A stretch of DNA of 64,000 nt from Ascaphus truei (GCA_036426205.1 CM071568.1:231233727-231297726), one strand, 5' to 3'; shown: positions 22,601-35,935, counted from the first letter of the stretch. Notes: a model not told the origin generated them from the sequence alone. A program made the numbers and translations.

Positions 22601-24240
22601 GACTATCCCTATCTGCCGGAACCTTTAATGCGGGAGGCAGAGGAGCATAGAGAGGAATGGGTAAGAAATGCAGAGTTGGAGTATATGGCACCTAAGTGTA
22701 TCTGCAAGGCCCATTACACTGATGACCGGGTGGCTTATTTGATCAGGGTGTGGCATGTTGGCAGAAACATCTATATGGACAGGGTGGAGTACGTTAGCGA
22801 GAAGGGAAGAAGTGCTGCTACTCAGTGACTGTGCCTGACCATACTGGCAAATTGATCAGAAAGCCTGACCCTGCTCATTATTATTATGTGCCTGTACTTG
22901 TGAAAATTATGCTGCTATGTTCTGGTTCTTCCTAGGGAAGGAACCTGTTGTAAAGTTATTTTTTTTTGTACCCTGCATGTTGTATTTTTATTATATAAAT
23001 GTTGATAATGTGGGGATTTATATAATGTTCCTCATACGGGGTCAATGAGGTTTTTCCACCAGGGGGAGAATCTAGCCATATAGCCCCTGGCTACTAAATT
23101 CTCTGCCCTAGTACAATAAGTCCTGGTAAGAGCAGGCAGTGCTAGGGTTAAAACCCTCTCACATGGCCTAGCACGTGAGCCTCATCTTTCAATGTATACT
23201 TTGTTGCAGGTTCCAGGCAGATGCCTGAAATGCATTGGAGTCTTGTGCTGAGGGGGAAAGGGGGGTTCTGCCTTGTTGCTGGTGTTTAGGAGTGGGGCAC
23301 ATCCCTGGTATAAAAGATGGCTCCCATCCAAATGTGTTGAGTTCTGGTTCTGTGTCTGATTACAGTAGTTCAGCAAGCGTTCTGTTGTACCCTGTGTGTA
23401 GGGCTGTGTTCCTGCATGGCCTACAAGCTTAGACTAGCCTTGGGGCCTCAAGCTCCTTGGGTGACTAGTCATGTCCTGCCCAGGAAAGGGATGGTACCCC
23501 TGGGTTGGAATACCTACAGAGAGGATCTGTTATGGAACTGCTGTTACAATAAACCTGTTGCATTGGTACTGGTACTCCAGAGTCATTTATCTACACCATG
23601 GAAGTTCCTGTGGGGATGAACCCCTGCCTATGGCAGGAGCCCTGCAAGATGGAGGTGCTGCACCATCCTAAGAGAGATGCTATTCCCCAAACCTCCCTAC
23701 AACATCGCAGAGACTCAGCCTTCTGTGAGCCAACAGGTGAGCACCACAACACCATAAGGCTAGGTCTTCGCTGGTGACGGCGGCGCGCACCTCACACCAA
23801 CCCCTTACCTCCTCTGTAGTAGGCCCCGGTGTCACCTCACTTCCTGTCTCACTTCATACTGTGAAGCGTCAGCCGGCAGGGGAAACAACTGGATTGTGTT
23901 CCCGCGCGGCGACGCGGTCACATGGTGCGCCAGGAGCCTATCAGAGGCTAGACCCACACTGCTGGTTGTCTTCTTTGCTTCTGGGCCAGTAAGGAGCTTA
24001 GCTGTGTTATTTCAACTGCTACATTTGAAAGGAGCCTTGTGAAGACAACTCGGCAGTTCTACTTGTCAATCAGCATGTTTCTTGTGTTTCACAGATACAG
24101 ATGCAACTACGCTCTTATGGCAGTTTATTTAGACACATTAATTTGTAGCTGTTTTCAGAGACTCTTCTGTAGCTAGATCAACCTGACCAAGCAGGCACAT
24201 TTCACACGGCACTCAGCTACACATGGTGGCAGAAGAAGGT
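22601..24240 (+). other. LTR-retrotransposon-like debris
   Basis: 22628-22828 is an open frame of 66 codons (MREAEEHREEWVRNAELEYM at its start) that I do not recognise. The following DNA has LTR-like traits: CAATAAACCTGTTGCATTGG near 23547 and, at about 24223, TGGTGGCAGAAGAAGG, a word often seen just inside gypsy 5' LTRs as the primer site. Boundaries could not be fixed. Confidence 0.35.
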
Positions 24241-25257
24241 TCTGCTTTCTCAACCGACCTGATGCAACTGTATAGTCACTGATTAATCTGTCACTATTTG
24301 TAAGACAAGTTCCTAGTGGGTCTCACTCTATCGTTGTCTCTAGTAAACTCTTATTTTCTCTTTATTTTAAACCTACACTTTCCTCTATTACTTCAGTCTG
24401 GGTTTCCCCACTAGGCAACACTTATTGCCTCACTGGGGTCTTCTCTCCATCGCCAGTGACTAGAACTCCACCTTATTCCCCTTAATTTCCGGCCATTCTA
24501 AATAGTAGTTTTGAACTTGAAGGGCCCATAAAATGAACCAAGACAGAGAAAAAGACCAGAATCACGAATATATATATTAGGAAAATAAGGCCACAGCATT
24601 TTTTATTCATTTATAATATACAAAATAAATATATTAATTATTGTACATGTCAGACTGCGCTGACTAGAATATTGCCAAGAACCCAACGTTGAAATTGCGG
24701 CTTGTACCTCCTGACAAAGCAAAATCTTGCCTGTCCCTTGGGGCACATATATACATATAACCTGTTGATTATCTGCTTCACTTCCAGGGGCAGTAAGTCT
24801 GGCAGGTATCCCCAATAACAAAAATTCCACAAGCCATGCAAGCCAGCAAAACCAATGGCAGCCTAGCAAGGTTAATGGCCGCGCCCTTATGACCTATTTT
24901 GACCACGCCCCCCACACCTAAAAAAGCTGCCAGCAGATCGCGGTGAAGCGCTGTGCGTGCAGGCACATGCAGTGGGACCTTAGCCTAAAATCCCTAGTAC
25001 CAGCAAATCTTCCCTAGGGGGGATAGGAATTAGAGGGTAACTGTACTATATTTACTATATGCAAGCTGGGCTCAACTTCAGGCATGCACCGCAGCATGAG
25101 AGAGAGGCCCGGCATGAGTTAACGTCAGAAGCTCGGCATGCGCCAGTCAGTGAGGGAGACCCGCATCTGGAGGAGAGCCGGGCCCGGCGACAACGAGGGG
25201 CCCCCCCCCCCCCCCCCCGCAGCCACCGGGCCTGGCTAGAAGCCTAAGACCAAGGTA
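24241..25257. other. No gene; CpG-rich patch with poly-C
   Basis: AT-rich to 24880. 25060-25240 is GC-rich with an 18-base C run at about 25201-25218 and resembles 13920-14190. Confidence 0.4.
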
Positions 25258-25560
25258 AGTGTGTATTTTGTATGTATTTGGGGGTGTTTGAAAAAAAATG
25301 TATTTGGGGGTTGGGTTTTAATTTATTTAGGGGGATTTTTTAAAATATATTTGGGGAGTGGGGTTTGATGTATTTGAGGGGTGTTTTATTTATGTATTTG
25401 GGGGTGGGGGGTTTAATGTATTTGGGGGGCAGGTGTTTTTTTTATGTATTTGGGGGTGTTGTATATATTTGGGGGGTGGGAAGGTTTGTATATATTTGGG
25501 GGGTGGGAAGGTTTTTTGTATTTGGTGGGGTTTTTTGGTATGTATTTTGTGGGGCGGGAT
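25258..25560. repeat. Degenerate TATTTGGGGG repeat
   Basis: About 300 bp built from TATTTGGGGG and GGGGTGGG words, with runs of five or six G recurring every 15-40 bp on the plus strand. Such spacing can form G-quadruplexes. Confidence 0.85.
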
Positions 25561-25880
25561 TGTGTGAGGGCGGGATTGTGTGAGGGCGGAGGGGATGAGT
25601 GAGGGGTGGGGTAATTGACTGAGTGGGGGAAGAGTGAGAGGAAAGAGGGTCGGGAGTGAGTGAGGAAAAGAGGGAGTAAGAGTGAGACGCAGGGGAGAGA
25701 AATACATGCGAGGCTTCAGGGGGGAGGGGAGAGTGAGAGTGGGGTAATTGATGGAGGCGGGAGAGAGGAAGAGGGAGTGAGACGGAGGGGAGAGAAATAC
25801 ATAGGAAGAGGGGGGAAAGTAGAGGTCGCTCGCGAGGTGTGAAATGGGGGTGGTCGCAAGACTGCAGAGACGGAGTGGGG
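25561..25880. repeat. GA-rich low-complexity tract
   Basis: Plus-strand purines dominate (GAGTGAG, GGGGAGAG words). Minus-strand Pro/Ser/Leu-only frames here are compositional. Confidence 0.85.
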
Positions 25881-26385
25881 GGGGCGGTGGAAGCTGTCGT
25901 AACTCTAGTACTGGGCCCTGGGAAATCTGTCTGCAGCCCTGTATATCATATGAAGGTATATATGAGTAAATGTATATCTGCACTTATGTGTCTATGTACA
26001 GTATCAGTACATTGTGGTCTCCTCCAATCTATTTCCTCATTTGTACCTTTGATACCCCAGCACAACACAGCAAAGATTTCAAAGACAACAAATGTTCTTT
26101 ACTTAAGCAACTCTAGATATGAATTTCAGAAGTGAAAACCAGTGGAGATGTGTTTGTTCTCTCATAGGTGCGCTGAGTCATACTTTTCCTAGAGTCACAG
26201 CAAGCTAATAATTCCTATGATCGTTCTCTAAGACATCCTCTGGAAGTTGTGCAAAAGGAAGTGTTTCTTATGTCTTTTTCAAATGTTATCTAATATAAGA
26301 GAAAAAATGGCTGGAGCAATAGAAAGGGGTTCTGCAATCCATCCTGTCTTTAAAGGTTAGACCCTAAAAGGGGGTTCCATGCAAT
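25881..26385. other. No recognised feature
   Basis: AT-rich flank of the solo LTR. Nothing seen. Confidence 0.4.
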
Positions 26386-26390
26386 GTCAG

Positions 26391-26885
26391 TGTGGCAGGA
26401 CGGCCTGTAGCCGAGGTCAGGGAACAGTCCACACGTGTAGTTTCAGGATAATCAAAAACATTCAGTGGCTTTATTTCTCCATAACATGTGGGTACACTGT
26501 CCCTTCAAACCAAAACAAAACCTGCTCCACATTGGGAGATCTGACACCAGGCCTATCTAGCAGGCTGGCTGGCTGGCTAGACCATAACCAAATCATAAGT
26601 GTACTTTAAGCAGTCAGGAAAACAAAAGAACAATCCTTACTTTGGTTGAAGTAGTGACTTTGGTGAAATCCCTCTGGCTAACAGCTCACATAGCAGTGTG
26701 CTCTGGTCTAATGCAGGCAGCTACTGCCAGTAACAAGATCCTTTTCTACCTTGCTGGCTATCAGGTGTCAGCTTACCTCCTGATTACCTAGCTTCCTCCT
26801 GAGTTAACCTTCTGAGTGCTGGATGCAGCACTCAGACATATGTTTCCCAGGCATAACTGATAGGGGTTGACTTCACCCTGTCACA
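26391..26885 (-). repeat. Solo LTR of the gypsy element seen at 1438-1943
   Basis: Inverse copy of the LTR at 1438-1943, running TGTGGCAGGA to CCCTGTCACA, flanked by the 5-bp duplication GTCAG (26386-26390 and 26886-26890). A single LTR with intact duplication implies LTR-LTR recombination after insertion. Confidence 0.95.
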
Positions 26886-26890
26886 GTCAG

Positions 26891-28464
26891 TGTAACCCCC
26901 CCCGCCCCCCCCCCCACACCATTATGTCAAGAGATACAGTACATTGGGGAAACATTCATATTTCGTCCCATCATCAACACTTTTTGTTTTAGGATTAGTG
27001 ATGCTCACATCAAGGCCCGTCATTGACAGCAGTGGCTGCCAGTTAATGATCCCTACTTTATTCTGTACATAGCTCTCAATATTTGTAGCAGTTCATAATT
27101 ATAAATCATGATTATTATCAATAAAAACAGCATCTCCTCTTCATGCTGATGTTTTTTTCTTATGGATCAGCGAACGTCAGATGTCTCCAAGTCTATAGAG
27201 ATTTCTTTTTTTTTTACATTTATTACGAATTCTAGCAAGAAAAACATACACTACAATTTAAAAAAAAAAAAAATTCTTGATGCATTTGCATAGCAGAGAA
27301 TCCCCCACGTCATAATTCTTTCTGCTGACTCAGAGAAGTTCTGGTTTCGCCAATTGACAGAGAACTTGCAATGTATTGAAAAGCAGAACTGAAAATGAAC
27401 GGGAAAAGGGAAACACGTGAAAGCGTGAAAGAAATTCTGATTTGATGTAGTATAAATAGTGAAGTTTCGGGCGCTCTTTAAATTAATGTGGTGGTGATAG
27501 ATGACACAGTGAAATGACCAAATAATAAATATAACACTGTGAATTGTGACTGTTCAAAGGTGCAAATGCAATATGTGAGAAATGAAACCATAGATACGCT
27601 GCTCAAAACCCAGAAAAAGAACGTCCTCGTAGTTCTTGTTTGGAAAGTCTTCTTGGCATTGGGGAGCGCAGAATCAATGGAATAAAAGAAAAAGAATAAC
27701 ATGGTGCAATATTGCAAAAAAAAATAAAAAAAAAATGATATAGATGAGACTAAGATGATGATGCCAAAACTCACATGGTATAGAATGAAAACGGGCATAG
27801 GTGTAAACACTCGGGATGTGTTGATATCAGGTGAATTCCCTCAGTATGGACTGGAACCCTCCGTCTCTCCCCAAGAACCAGATAGGACACAGGGACAGGA
27901 ACGGTAGGTGAAAATAGCAATTTTATAATAATAGACAAGTGTAACATCAACACATCAACACTTACATGTAACCTAGGTAAAAACCAGCGCGGAGTCTGAA
28001 GGGGCTCTCGCCGTGAACACCGCCACTTCCCCAGAGGTGATGTCCACTGGACAGTGCCGCCTGTCACTCAGCTGTGTGCATGTTCACCAGCTAAGGCGTC
28101 AGACATCAGATTGGTCTGCTCCTTGTCTCTGCAAATCGCGGCACCACGGCATAATGCGTTTCACTTTATGCTTCGTCAGGGGCCATGTGATGCAGGTGTG
28201 GAGCACGTCAAAATATATAGCCAGCGCTGCGATTGTCGCAGCTTAACTACTCATCTCCTCTATAGCTATTGATGGCGTATAAATCACTTTTGTCACACTG
28301 GTTTAGTGCAGCTACATTTGCCTTTTAGAAACGTATTGGGTTAAGTATGTGGAGTTTAAAAACAAATACTGTATGAAAAGATAGGCGTCCTGCTGGCAGT
28401 GTAAGGGTTAAATGACACTGGAATTTTGCAGTGGAATTGGTAACTGGCATACTGTAAATTAAAT
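26891..28464. other. Unassigned DNA with a hammerhead-like motif
   Basis: Poly-C at 26897-26924 and A/T runs at 27210-27275. Apart from the motif at 28148-28184 I recognise no gene. The region before the motif may be Penelope-derived terminal sequence. Confidence 0.35.
28148..28184 (-). ncRNA. Hammerhead-like motif (weak copy)
   Basis: Minus strand CCCCTGACGAAGCATAAAGT followed by GAAACGCATTATGCC. The core words are present, but stem I and stem II are poor, so this is probably a decayed relative. Confidence 0.3.
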
Positions 28465-28840
28465 TAGGGGTGCGGGATTTTTCTGGTGGGGCGTGGGCAG
28501 TTGCAGAGGCTCTGCGCTCTTCCCCAAGGCATTGAAGTTAAATGCTGGGGGATCGCGTGAGGCCTCAACATCTGAACTTATCGAGGTTCATATGGCTGGT
28601 GTGACACGTCACTATGGCAATGTGGCATCAAATTACGCTGCGGGGTCATGTGACATGATGTCACATGACCCCGCGGCTTCATTTGACACCTGTCGCCATG
28701 GCAATGCGGCGTCAAATGATGCCTCAGGATCACGTGACGTCACTCGCGGCGTCATTTGATGCCTACCTAAGAGGTAAGGGGCACGTGAGCAGTTAAGGGA
28801 GCAGGCAGGGGGCACAGCTTCAAAAGTTTGCTCACCCCTA
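28465..28840. repeat. hAT-type MITE, family C (copy 1)
   Basis: Ends TAGGGGTGCGGG and TTTGCTCACCCCTA match those of copies at 40349 and 43241. The interior shares AGAGGCTCTGCGCTCTTCCC and a CACGTGACGTCA word. Flanks share only AATTA, so the 8-bp duplication has decayed. It contains an internal palindrome around 28647-28668 (CATGTGACATGATGTCACATG). Confidence 0.8.
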
Positions 28841-30080
28841 AATTATACTTACCGTAGGTACTTAGGCTGTGAAAATGTCACCATTTTGAGTTTGGTGTTA
28901 GGCTCGCGCGTGCGCAGATGCAATGCGGCGGCCATTACAGGGAGTGAGAAGAGGCGCTCCATAGTCAGGGACATCCCCCAGTTCGCACATGCGCAGTTAG
29001 CAGCGGCAGCCATTACACAGCGCGCATGCGGCCAGAATGTTAAAGAGGACCATAAAAGACTACAATTCCTAGCAGCCTCCGGGGGCTGCCCTTTCACCCC
29101 TATCACTTGCTGCATTGAAGCCAATAGGTTTACAGATTCTCCTGAAGCAAAGGAGATACAATGTTGTGTGCTGGAGTCAGGAAGCTGACAGTGGAGCACA
29201 AGTGTGAGAGTGTCAGTTGGTGCTGGGATAAGGTAGGGGAAGGTGTGAGTAGGGAGCAGTGCTTGTACCCTAGGCCAGGTTACCCCCTAGGTCCCAGCTA
29301 GGCCCAACTCCCCTTCAGTTTGTGGCTTCTTTAGGGAAGGCCCCTTAGGTAGAGACCTTGCCCTGTTAGCAGTCAGCTTAGTTAGGGACACATCTGCAGT
29401 GCTGTGTACTCTGACAAGAAGGGTCAGTGTTGCAGTGGATCATTCTCTGCAGAGCAGAGACAGAGACTGTCTGAGCGGTGAGCTTGCTCATAAGGAGACC
29501 CCCATCGCTGAGGCTTCGGCGCTGGACACAGACGGGTCCATTTCCACAGTTCTGCGATACCCGATTGCAGGAGAGCCGGGCAGGTATTATTCAAGTCACC
29601 AAGTGCACCACCTATACATTTCATCTTAGTGGGCAGCGCTGTCCCACACGTGGGTGGGGTTGCGAGACTCTTGGGACTTTTGGGTACAAGGACTTTGGGT
29701 ATACAGATTGGGGTTGAGACACGGTGAGAAGACAGGTAGTTGTGCTTATGAGTGTCATCGACGGACACTGCCACTGTTATTATTGCTGATGTGTACTGTG
29801 TTATGTTGTTGCTGCATATAGTAAACTGTTATACTTATACTACTGTGTATGTGGTTACTATATGTGGGTCTTGTGTGGGGTACATTCTACACTCCTAGAA
29901 TCCTACATAGGTGGAGGCGCTGTAAGTAAGATCGTTCCAGAGGATTCACCCCAGGCTCTCACTAGCGGAGGCTCAGGCCTCCTGTGAGCCTGACAGGTAT
30001 AAAGCACCACACACCTGGTAACATATAGGTTCCCCCTCACATGCACTCTATTTGCGATTGGGGTAGGTGGAATACCCGTT
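28841..30080. other. LTR-like or repeat-derived DNA
   Basis: 28900-29030 is CpG-rich with GCGCATGCG words. 29090-30000 has the texture of an LTR (short GC-rich exon-like stretches, then GTAAACTGTTATAC near 29820) but no defined ends. No pol residues found. Confidence 0.3.
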
Positions 30081-32600
30081 ACATATATATAAAAAAAATA
30101 AAGGCAAATAATACATTGAGAGTTACCTCTTATTTTCAAGTATGTCCTGGGCACAGTTACGATTACAATACATGGTTACATTAAATGAACAGAGGTTATA
30201 CATTATATTTACAGACAGTTAAACATAACATGATTATAGACATATGTAACAGTTACAGACAACATTAAAATGTGAGACAGCTGAAGTCTCACATTTAAAC
30301 TGGAGGCTGATTTCAGGGTATCTTGTAGTGTTCCAGTCGGGAGGTGCACAGTCACAGAAGAGTTGTCTTAAAAGCTGCAGACCAAGCAATATCCTACATG
30401 TGTTTAAAAAAAAAAAATCGGTTCTGTACCATGAGGAAATACGTGTAGCATTTAAAAAAAATAAATCAATTGTCAATGACATTTTTAATGTATTATAATG
30501 TAATAAGCATTTTTTCTTTCTATAGCAACCATTTACAAAGTTATATCCCCTTCCTCTTCTGAAACAGACTCTGGCACAGCTCTGTTGAGCCCTGCCCTCT
30601 CTTTATCAGTACACCAATTGTATCTAGTGACTGTTTGGCCACATAATCTTCCTCACAGAACTTTGCACCTTTGGTCCCCTTCTGCTGCACTGACAGCCAT
30701 TTAGTGAGCCCCCGGGCCGAATTTTCGCCGATCGATCACAGGAGAACGGATCGATAGGTAACTTAACAAATTACTTATTATTGGGTGGATTGTATTGATG
30801 CACATATTAAAGGGGAAAATAATAATAATAATGAAAAAAAAAATGACAGCTTGGACTGATGCTTTAAGTGTGTCCTAAAATGAAATGGCAATGAGAGGTA
30901 AGGAGAAAAGAAAAAGACAGTAGAAGGGAAAACAGATACAGTAGATTAATATAAGTACATAGTACTAGATCCAGACAGAGTTCAAGAAATTGTAAACCGC
31001 TTAAACCCTGAAGCAAAGCTTTATGGATCTATTTAATTATTTATTTATGTTTAATATTTATGGTGTAAAAGCAAAAATGGAGATATATATATATATTTTT
31101 TTTTAAAGGATTACATTTTCTGTAAAAAAAAAAAACGTTTGACCATAAATCTGTAAATAAAAAAAGTAGGGTTACTCTGAGTTTGTGAATAAAAATAGTA
31201 GTGGTACTCCAAACACCAACCACATGTTGAGCTCTCATGTGCTTTCACGCTCTTCCCCCCCCAAATAAGGCCCCCTTCGTGCTTCCTCTCTCCCCCCTCC
31301 TCTTTTGAGTGACAGATTTTACTCACTCATTAGTCCAACACACCATACAGTATGTCTTAGTTGATACTTACTGTATGACCATGTTAATCACTTAAATCAC
31401 TGTGAGAATTGTACATTCTATACTGTACTAGCTCACGTCTTGATGACTAGTGCTGTTATTTTATTTGGATTAGTTGGGCAATGTATTGTGATGATTTGTA
31501 GGCATTATATGTGTCACCCTCAAAGCATTTGGGATTTCCTGCATTACACTACATGGCACTAAGCAAGGTCCTGTTGGTAATACAGACAAGAATGATACCT
31601 TTAGAAATGTATCTCAACCCAATAGTTTTTGTTCTTTAATTTTGTGTATAGGATCTTTTACACTGACTTTGTTTATTTATGGGACTTTGTATATTAACAT
31701 TAGTACAATTCTGTATTTCGGGCATCAGATTATTACCAGAACGACCTTCATAAGGTTTCCTCGACAATAGATGCTTCCATATACTAGGATGCTCCTATGA
31801 CATCTGACGCTTTGATTCCGTTTCCTTGACTATGGGCAGCACCTCTGAGTCACACGTAGCTTTGGGGCAGATCAGCAAGCTAAGATGAAATCAGACGCAA
31901 AGGCCTTTTTTGCCATGAGGGGGACTGGCTAGCACAACTCACTACACCTCTGTGCGGAACGGACGGTTCAATTCAGATGAGACAGACACAGAATGACAGA
32001 GAATAACAAAAGGAAGTAACTTTTTAGTATTTTTCTGATTATCAATATTTGGTGGGAGGAAAGGCAGAAAGTCTAGGGAGGTATCACAGTTTTATTTGGG
32101 TTATGAGGGGAAAGGTCTGAAGAAGGGCTTTAGAGCATGAAACGTTGCCCACCTTTACACTACTTTCAGTCAAACTGTTTTCTGACATGCAGACTTCCTG
32201 CATATGGACACTTACTGACCAGTGGATGAGAATCACTATAATTTTCAGTATTCTCAAATTGTATATATACTGTATATGTCCCTTGATGAGTTGTTTGCAC
32301 TTACGGTAGATATTTGAACACAGAGCATCTGTATAAACTTGTTACAAATTGTATTGATACATATAATGATCATTATATAAAGTGATAAAAGAGTTGTTCT
32401 CTAACACAGTAACTGTAATTTATTTTGTCTTGAAATAATAATAGACAAAATCAACCAATTTTATTATTTGTCTCTTTCCTTGAAGTGCTGGGGATTACAC
32501 ACGTTTTATTGTTGACATTTTTGGAGGACTCAGGGGTCCTTTAATTCCCTGTGCACCTTTTTGAAGTGAAACTTCTTTAGTGGCACCTCATTCGAACTGG
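30081..32600. other. AT-rich intergenic DNA, no gene seen
   Basis: Poly-A and poly-T runs at 30400, 30460, 30830 and 31090-31135. At 32114-32150 a CTGAAGAAG ... GAAACGTTG motif resembles the hammerhead-like family but folds poorly. Nothing else was recognised. Confidence 0.4.
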
Positions 32601-33275
32601 GGCAAAAATGGATTGTGGAGACAGAAATGAAACGGATGTGACGTCAGTGCTGGCAGTTGAGGCCGGGCTGTGTTCTGGCTCAGCCCGACCCCAACACTGA
32701 CATCCCAACCGCTCAAAAAATCAAATGCCGCCGCCGGCGCTGCTCCTAATGGCCGCCGCACCCCCCACACGGCCGCTCCTAACGGCCGCCGTTCCCCGCC
32801 CGCTGCCCGCTTCCGTGCTGCGCATGCGCAGTTGTCATGGCGCTACTGACTCCGATCACCGCGGGAGGAGTGGGGAGGGGGTGGCGCGCAGCCGCTATCT
32901 GCCCCCAGCGGGTGCAGGCCAAGCAGCACACTGACCTGGTGCTCCTGCAGGTCTTCCCGCAGCGCCGGCAAGCTCACGGCCGCTGTTCCTCGCCTGCTGC
33001 CATGCCGCGCATGCGCAGTTGTGATGGCGCCGCTGATGGATGCCACACATGCGCAGAAGCGGCTGGCAGCGGCGCCGTTCCACCCAAACGCTCCCGTTTG
33101 CCCCACACGGCGACATTCCGGCCTCCACTGACGCGGGCGTTTGTGGGCCCCCGCAGGAAGCGGTGGCACATGGCGCAACCCGCGCAGCACAGGGGCTCGG
33201 CGCCGGGGGCAGGCTCCTGCTCATGGAAGACAGGGTCACCCGGGCTGACCGGGCAGCGGAAGGGGGAGGGGTGTG
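32601..33275. other. CpG-rich segment
   Basis: About 650 bp with a high density of CpG (GCCGCC, GCGCATGCGCAG words; the latter recurs at about 32820 and 33008). It directly abuts the TG array. It could be a CpG island or the GC-rich part of a composite repeat; no splice-linked coding frame is evident. Confidence 0.5.
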
Positions 33276-33450
33276 TGTGTATGTATGTGTGTCAGTCAGT
33301 GTGTGTGTGTGTGTATGTATGTATGTGTGTCAGTCAGTGTTTGTGTGTAATTATGTGTGTCAGTCAGTGTGTGTGTGTATGTATGTGTGTCAGTCAGTGT
33401 GTGTATGTGTGTCAGTCAGTGTGTGTGAGTGTGTGTGGTATTGTGTCAGT

Positions 33451-33513
<63 letters not shown>

Positions 33514-33729
33514 TGTGTCAGTCAGTTTTTGTGTCAGTCCAGTGTGTGTGTATGTGTGTCAGTCCATCTGTGTGTTTGTTGTGTCAGTCATTGTGTTGGT
33601 GTGTGTGTTGTGTATGTGGGTCATAGTGTGTGTGTGTGTATGGTGTGTGTGTCAGTCAGTGTTTGTGTGTGTGTGGTGTGGTGTGTGTGTGTGTTCTCAG
33701 TCAGTGTTGTGTGTATGTATGTGTGTCCG

Positions 33730-33764
<35 letters not shown>

Positions 33765-34573
33765 GTATGTATGTGTGTCAGTCAGTGTGTGTGTGTGTAT
33801 GTATGTGGAGTCAGTGTGTGTGTGTGTGTCAGTCCTGTGTGGTTGTGTGTATGTATGTGTGTCAGTCAGTATGTGTGTGTGTGTGTTCAGTCATGTGTGT
33901 GTGTGTGTGTGTGTGTCAGTCGTGTGTGTGTTGTGTCATCAGTTGTGTGTGTGGTGTGTGTAGTGTGGTGTGTGTGTGGTGTGGGTCATTCAGTGTGTGT
34001 GTGTCAGTCAGTGTGTGATGTGTGTGTGGTGTTAGTCAGTGTGTGTGTGTCGTCAGTGTGTGTTTGTGTCAGTCAGTGTGTGTGTATGTATGTGTGTCAG
34101 TCGATGTGTGTGTATGTGTGTCAGTCATTGTAGTGTGTCCAGTCTATGTGTGTGTATTTGTTGTGATCGTGGTCAGTCGTGTGTGTTGTGTGTGTGTGTA
34201 TTATGTGTGTTAGAGTGTGTGTCAGTCAGTGGTGTGTCGTATGTGTGTCAGTCAGTGTGGTGTGTGTGTATGTGTGTCAGTCATTGTGTGTGGGTTGTGT
34301 GTGTGTGTGTGTCAGTCATGTGTGGTGTGTTATGTATGTTTGTCAGTCAGTTGTGTGTGTGTGTGTGTGTGTAATGTGTGTGTCAGTCAGTGTGTGTGTT
34401 GGTGTGTGTGTGTGTGGTGTGTTTGGTGGTGTGTGTGTGTGTGGTGTGTGTGTGTGTGGTGTGTGTCAGGTTCGATTGTGTGTTGTTGTGTGTCGTCAGT
34501 GGTGTTCAGTCATGTGTGTGTGTATGTATGTGTGTCAGTCAGTTTGTGTGTGTGTGTGTGTGGTGTTCAGTCA

Positions 34574-34605
<32 letters not shown>

Positions 34606-34685
34606 GTGTGTTTTTTCATCAGTATGTTGGTGTATGTAATGTTGTCCAGTCAGTGTATGTGTGTCAGTCAGTGTGTGTGTATGTA
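33276..34685 (+). repeat. 1.4-kb TG array with interspersed GTCAGTCAG
   Basis: Built from runs of TG broken by TATGTATG and GTCAGTCAGTG. Because any frame through TG repeats is open, long Cys/Val-only frames cover it; none is a gene. It ends at about 34685, where Penelope coding sequence starts. Confidence 0.95.
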
Positions 34686-34729
34686 TGGCAACATGCATGT
34701 AAGGACATTCAATGGCAACCTCATTATTT

Positions 34730-35300
34730 TTTTGTAACAGCGGACGTCAATTCTTTATACACCATAATTAATCATGAACAAGGATGTGAATCAGTCTTGA
34801 ATACCTTAAACAATGACCCGTCTATTTCTAAGGTATAATTTCTTATTTTAGGGATTAAATTTATTCTTTCTCACAATTTTTTTTACTTTAATAAATCTTA
34901 TTATTTACAGTTATGTGGCATCGCCATGGTAGCCAAGTTTGCACAGCTCTGCAATTTATTTATGGCAGCTAGGAGGAACACACATATGTCAGTCCGCTGT
35001 CCATATGGTGCAAACTTGGTGCTGTGCGGCGCTACATCGATGATATTATTTTTATTTGGTCAGGCAACATTTGCACAGTTATCGGATTTTCAGTTATATA
35101 TGAATAATAATAATAAATTTGAAATTCCATTCGTCACTAGTCCCACTAAAATAGAGTACCTAGATTTAGAGATAACCATTATAGATAATTGCATTCACAC
35201 TAGCACATATTTTAAACCTGTTCAATCCAATAATTATTTGCATGCACAAATCACCATAACCCACATGGGTCAAATATACCAAAAGGCCAATTTATTCGAC
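34730..35300 (+). pseudogene. Penelope-type reverse transcriptase fragment
   Basis: 34738-34838 reads FVTADVNSLYTIINHEQGCE, the RT motif with the first catalytic Asp. At about 35024-35061, in another frame, comes RRYIDDIIFIWSG, the catalytic box with two Asp. From 35100 the frame reads FEIPFVTSPTKIEYLDLEIT, the segment that follows the catalytic box in Penelope RTs. The thumb region follows with at least two more frameshifts. Intronic or truncated forms are excluded because the interruptions lack splice signals. The copy is non-functional. Confidence 0.85.
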
Positions 35301-35489
35301 TGAAAGAAAATAGTTCACATCAGAAACATTTAATATCCAGGCTGAGATCTTAAAAAACAGTTTATGAGAGGAAGTATTCTCCACAAGATTTAGATAAACC
35401 ATTACCGAGGTTGCAGCGATGACAGAACCAGTCTTTTGAAGTAATAAAAATAAGAATCTTAACAAAACCGGCAACTTGTCATTCATAAC

Positions 35490-35915
35490 CCAATTTAATC
35501 AAATGGGCCCCTAATATACGTAAATCTTCAGAAAGTATTGGCCGATACTAAAAAGGATGAAGAATTAAAGGGCATTACCCTGAGCATCCACATATTATAT
35601 TTACCAAAGCCCCTAACATAGGACAAAGACTGGCACCTAGCTGTCCCATCGTTGCAAACCTATTCATCGAGAATGGCACTCTGTGGAGGATTACTTCATC
35701 TGAAATAGATGTACGCATGTAGGTACAGCTTTAAAAAATCCGAATTCATATCAAATAATACTCAAAAAAATTATAAAATCAAGCAACACACATCACGTGT
35801 AACAGTTTTCTTTTTGTTATTTATTTGCTTGAATTTCCATGTGGTCTGGCAGTATGTGGGTATGACTACTAGAGCCCATCAAAGACTCTGTATGAACATA
35901 TATACAAATTAAGAT
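35490..35915 (+). pseudogene. Penelope linker and GIY-YIG endonuclease remnant
   Basis: 35490-35690 in broken frames resembles the linker that joins RT to endonuclease. 35730-35910 encodes SNNTQKNYKIKQH and then QYVGMTTRAHQRLCMN, where YVG-T---R matches the second half of the GIY-YIG motif and the following Arg-containing helix. The first GIY/YLL strand is damaged. In active elements this domain nicks the target. Confidence 0.78.
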
Positions 35916-35935
35916 TGGTTTAGTTTACACATAAG

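Larger units (their letters stand above)
34686..35935 (+). mobile_element. Penelope-like element (RT and GIY-YIG), decayed
   Basis: Penelope-like elements join a telomerase-related reverse transcriptase to a GIY-YIG endonuclease. Pieces of both appear in the right order on the plus strand. The 5' part is replaced by the TG array. A hammerhead-like motif lies 1.3 kb downstream (37182), where a terminal repeat could lie. Confidence 0.85.

Noticed and set aside
32837..34018. Long Cys/Val-rich open frames (up to 393 codons)
   Set aside because: They run through TG microsatellite, which lacks stops in several frames; no domain, no codon bias, no splice context.
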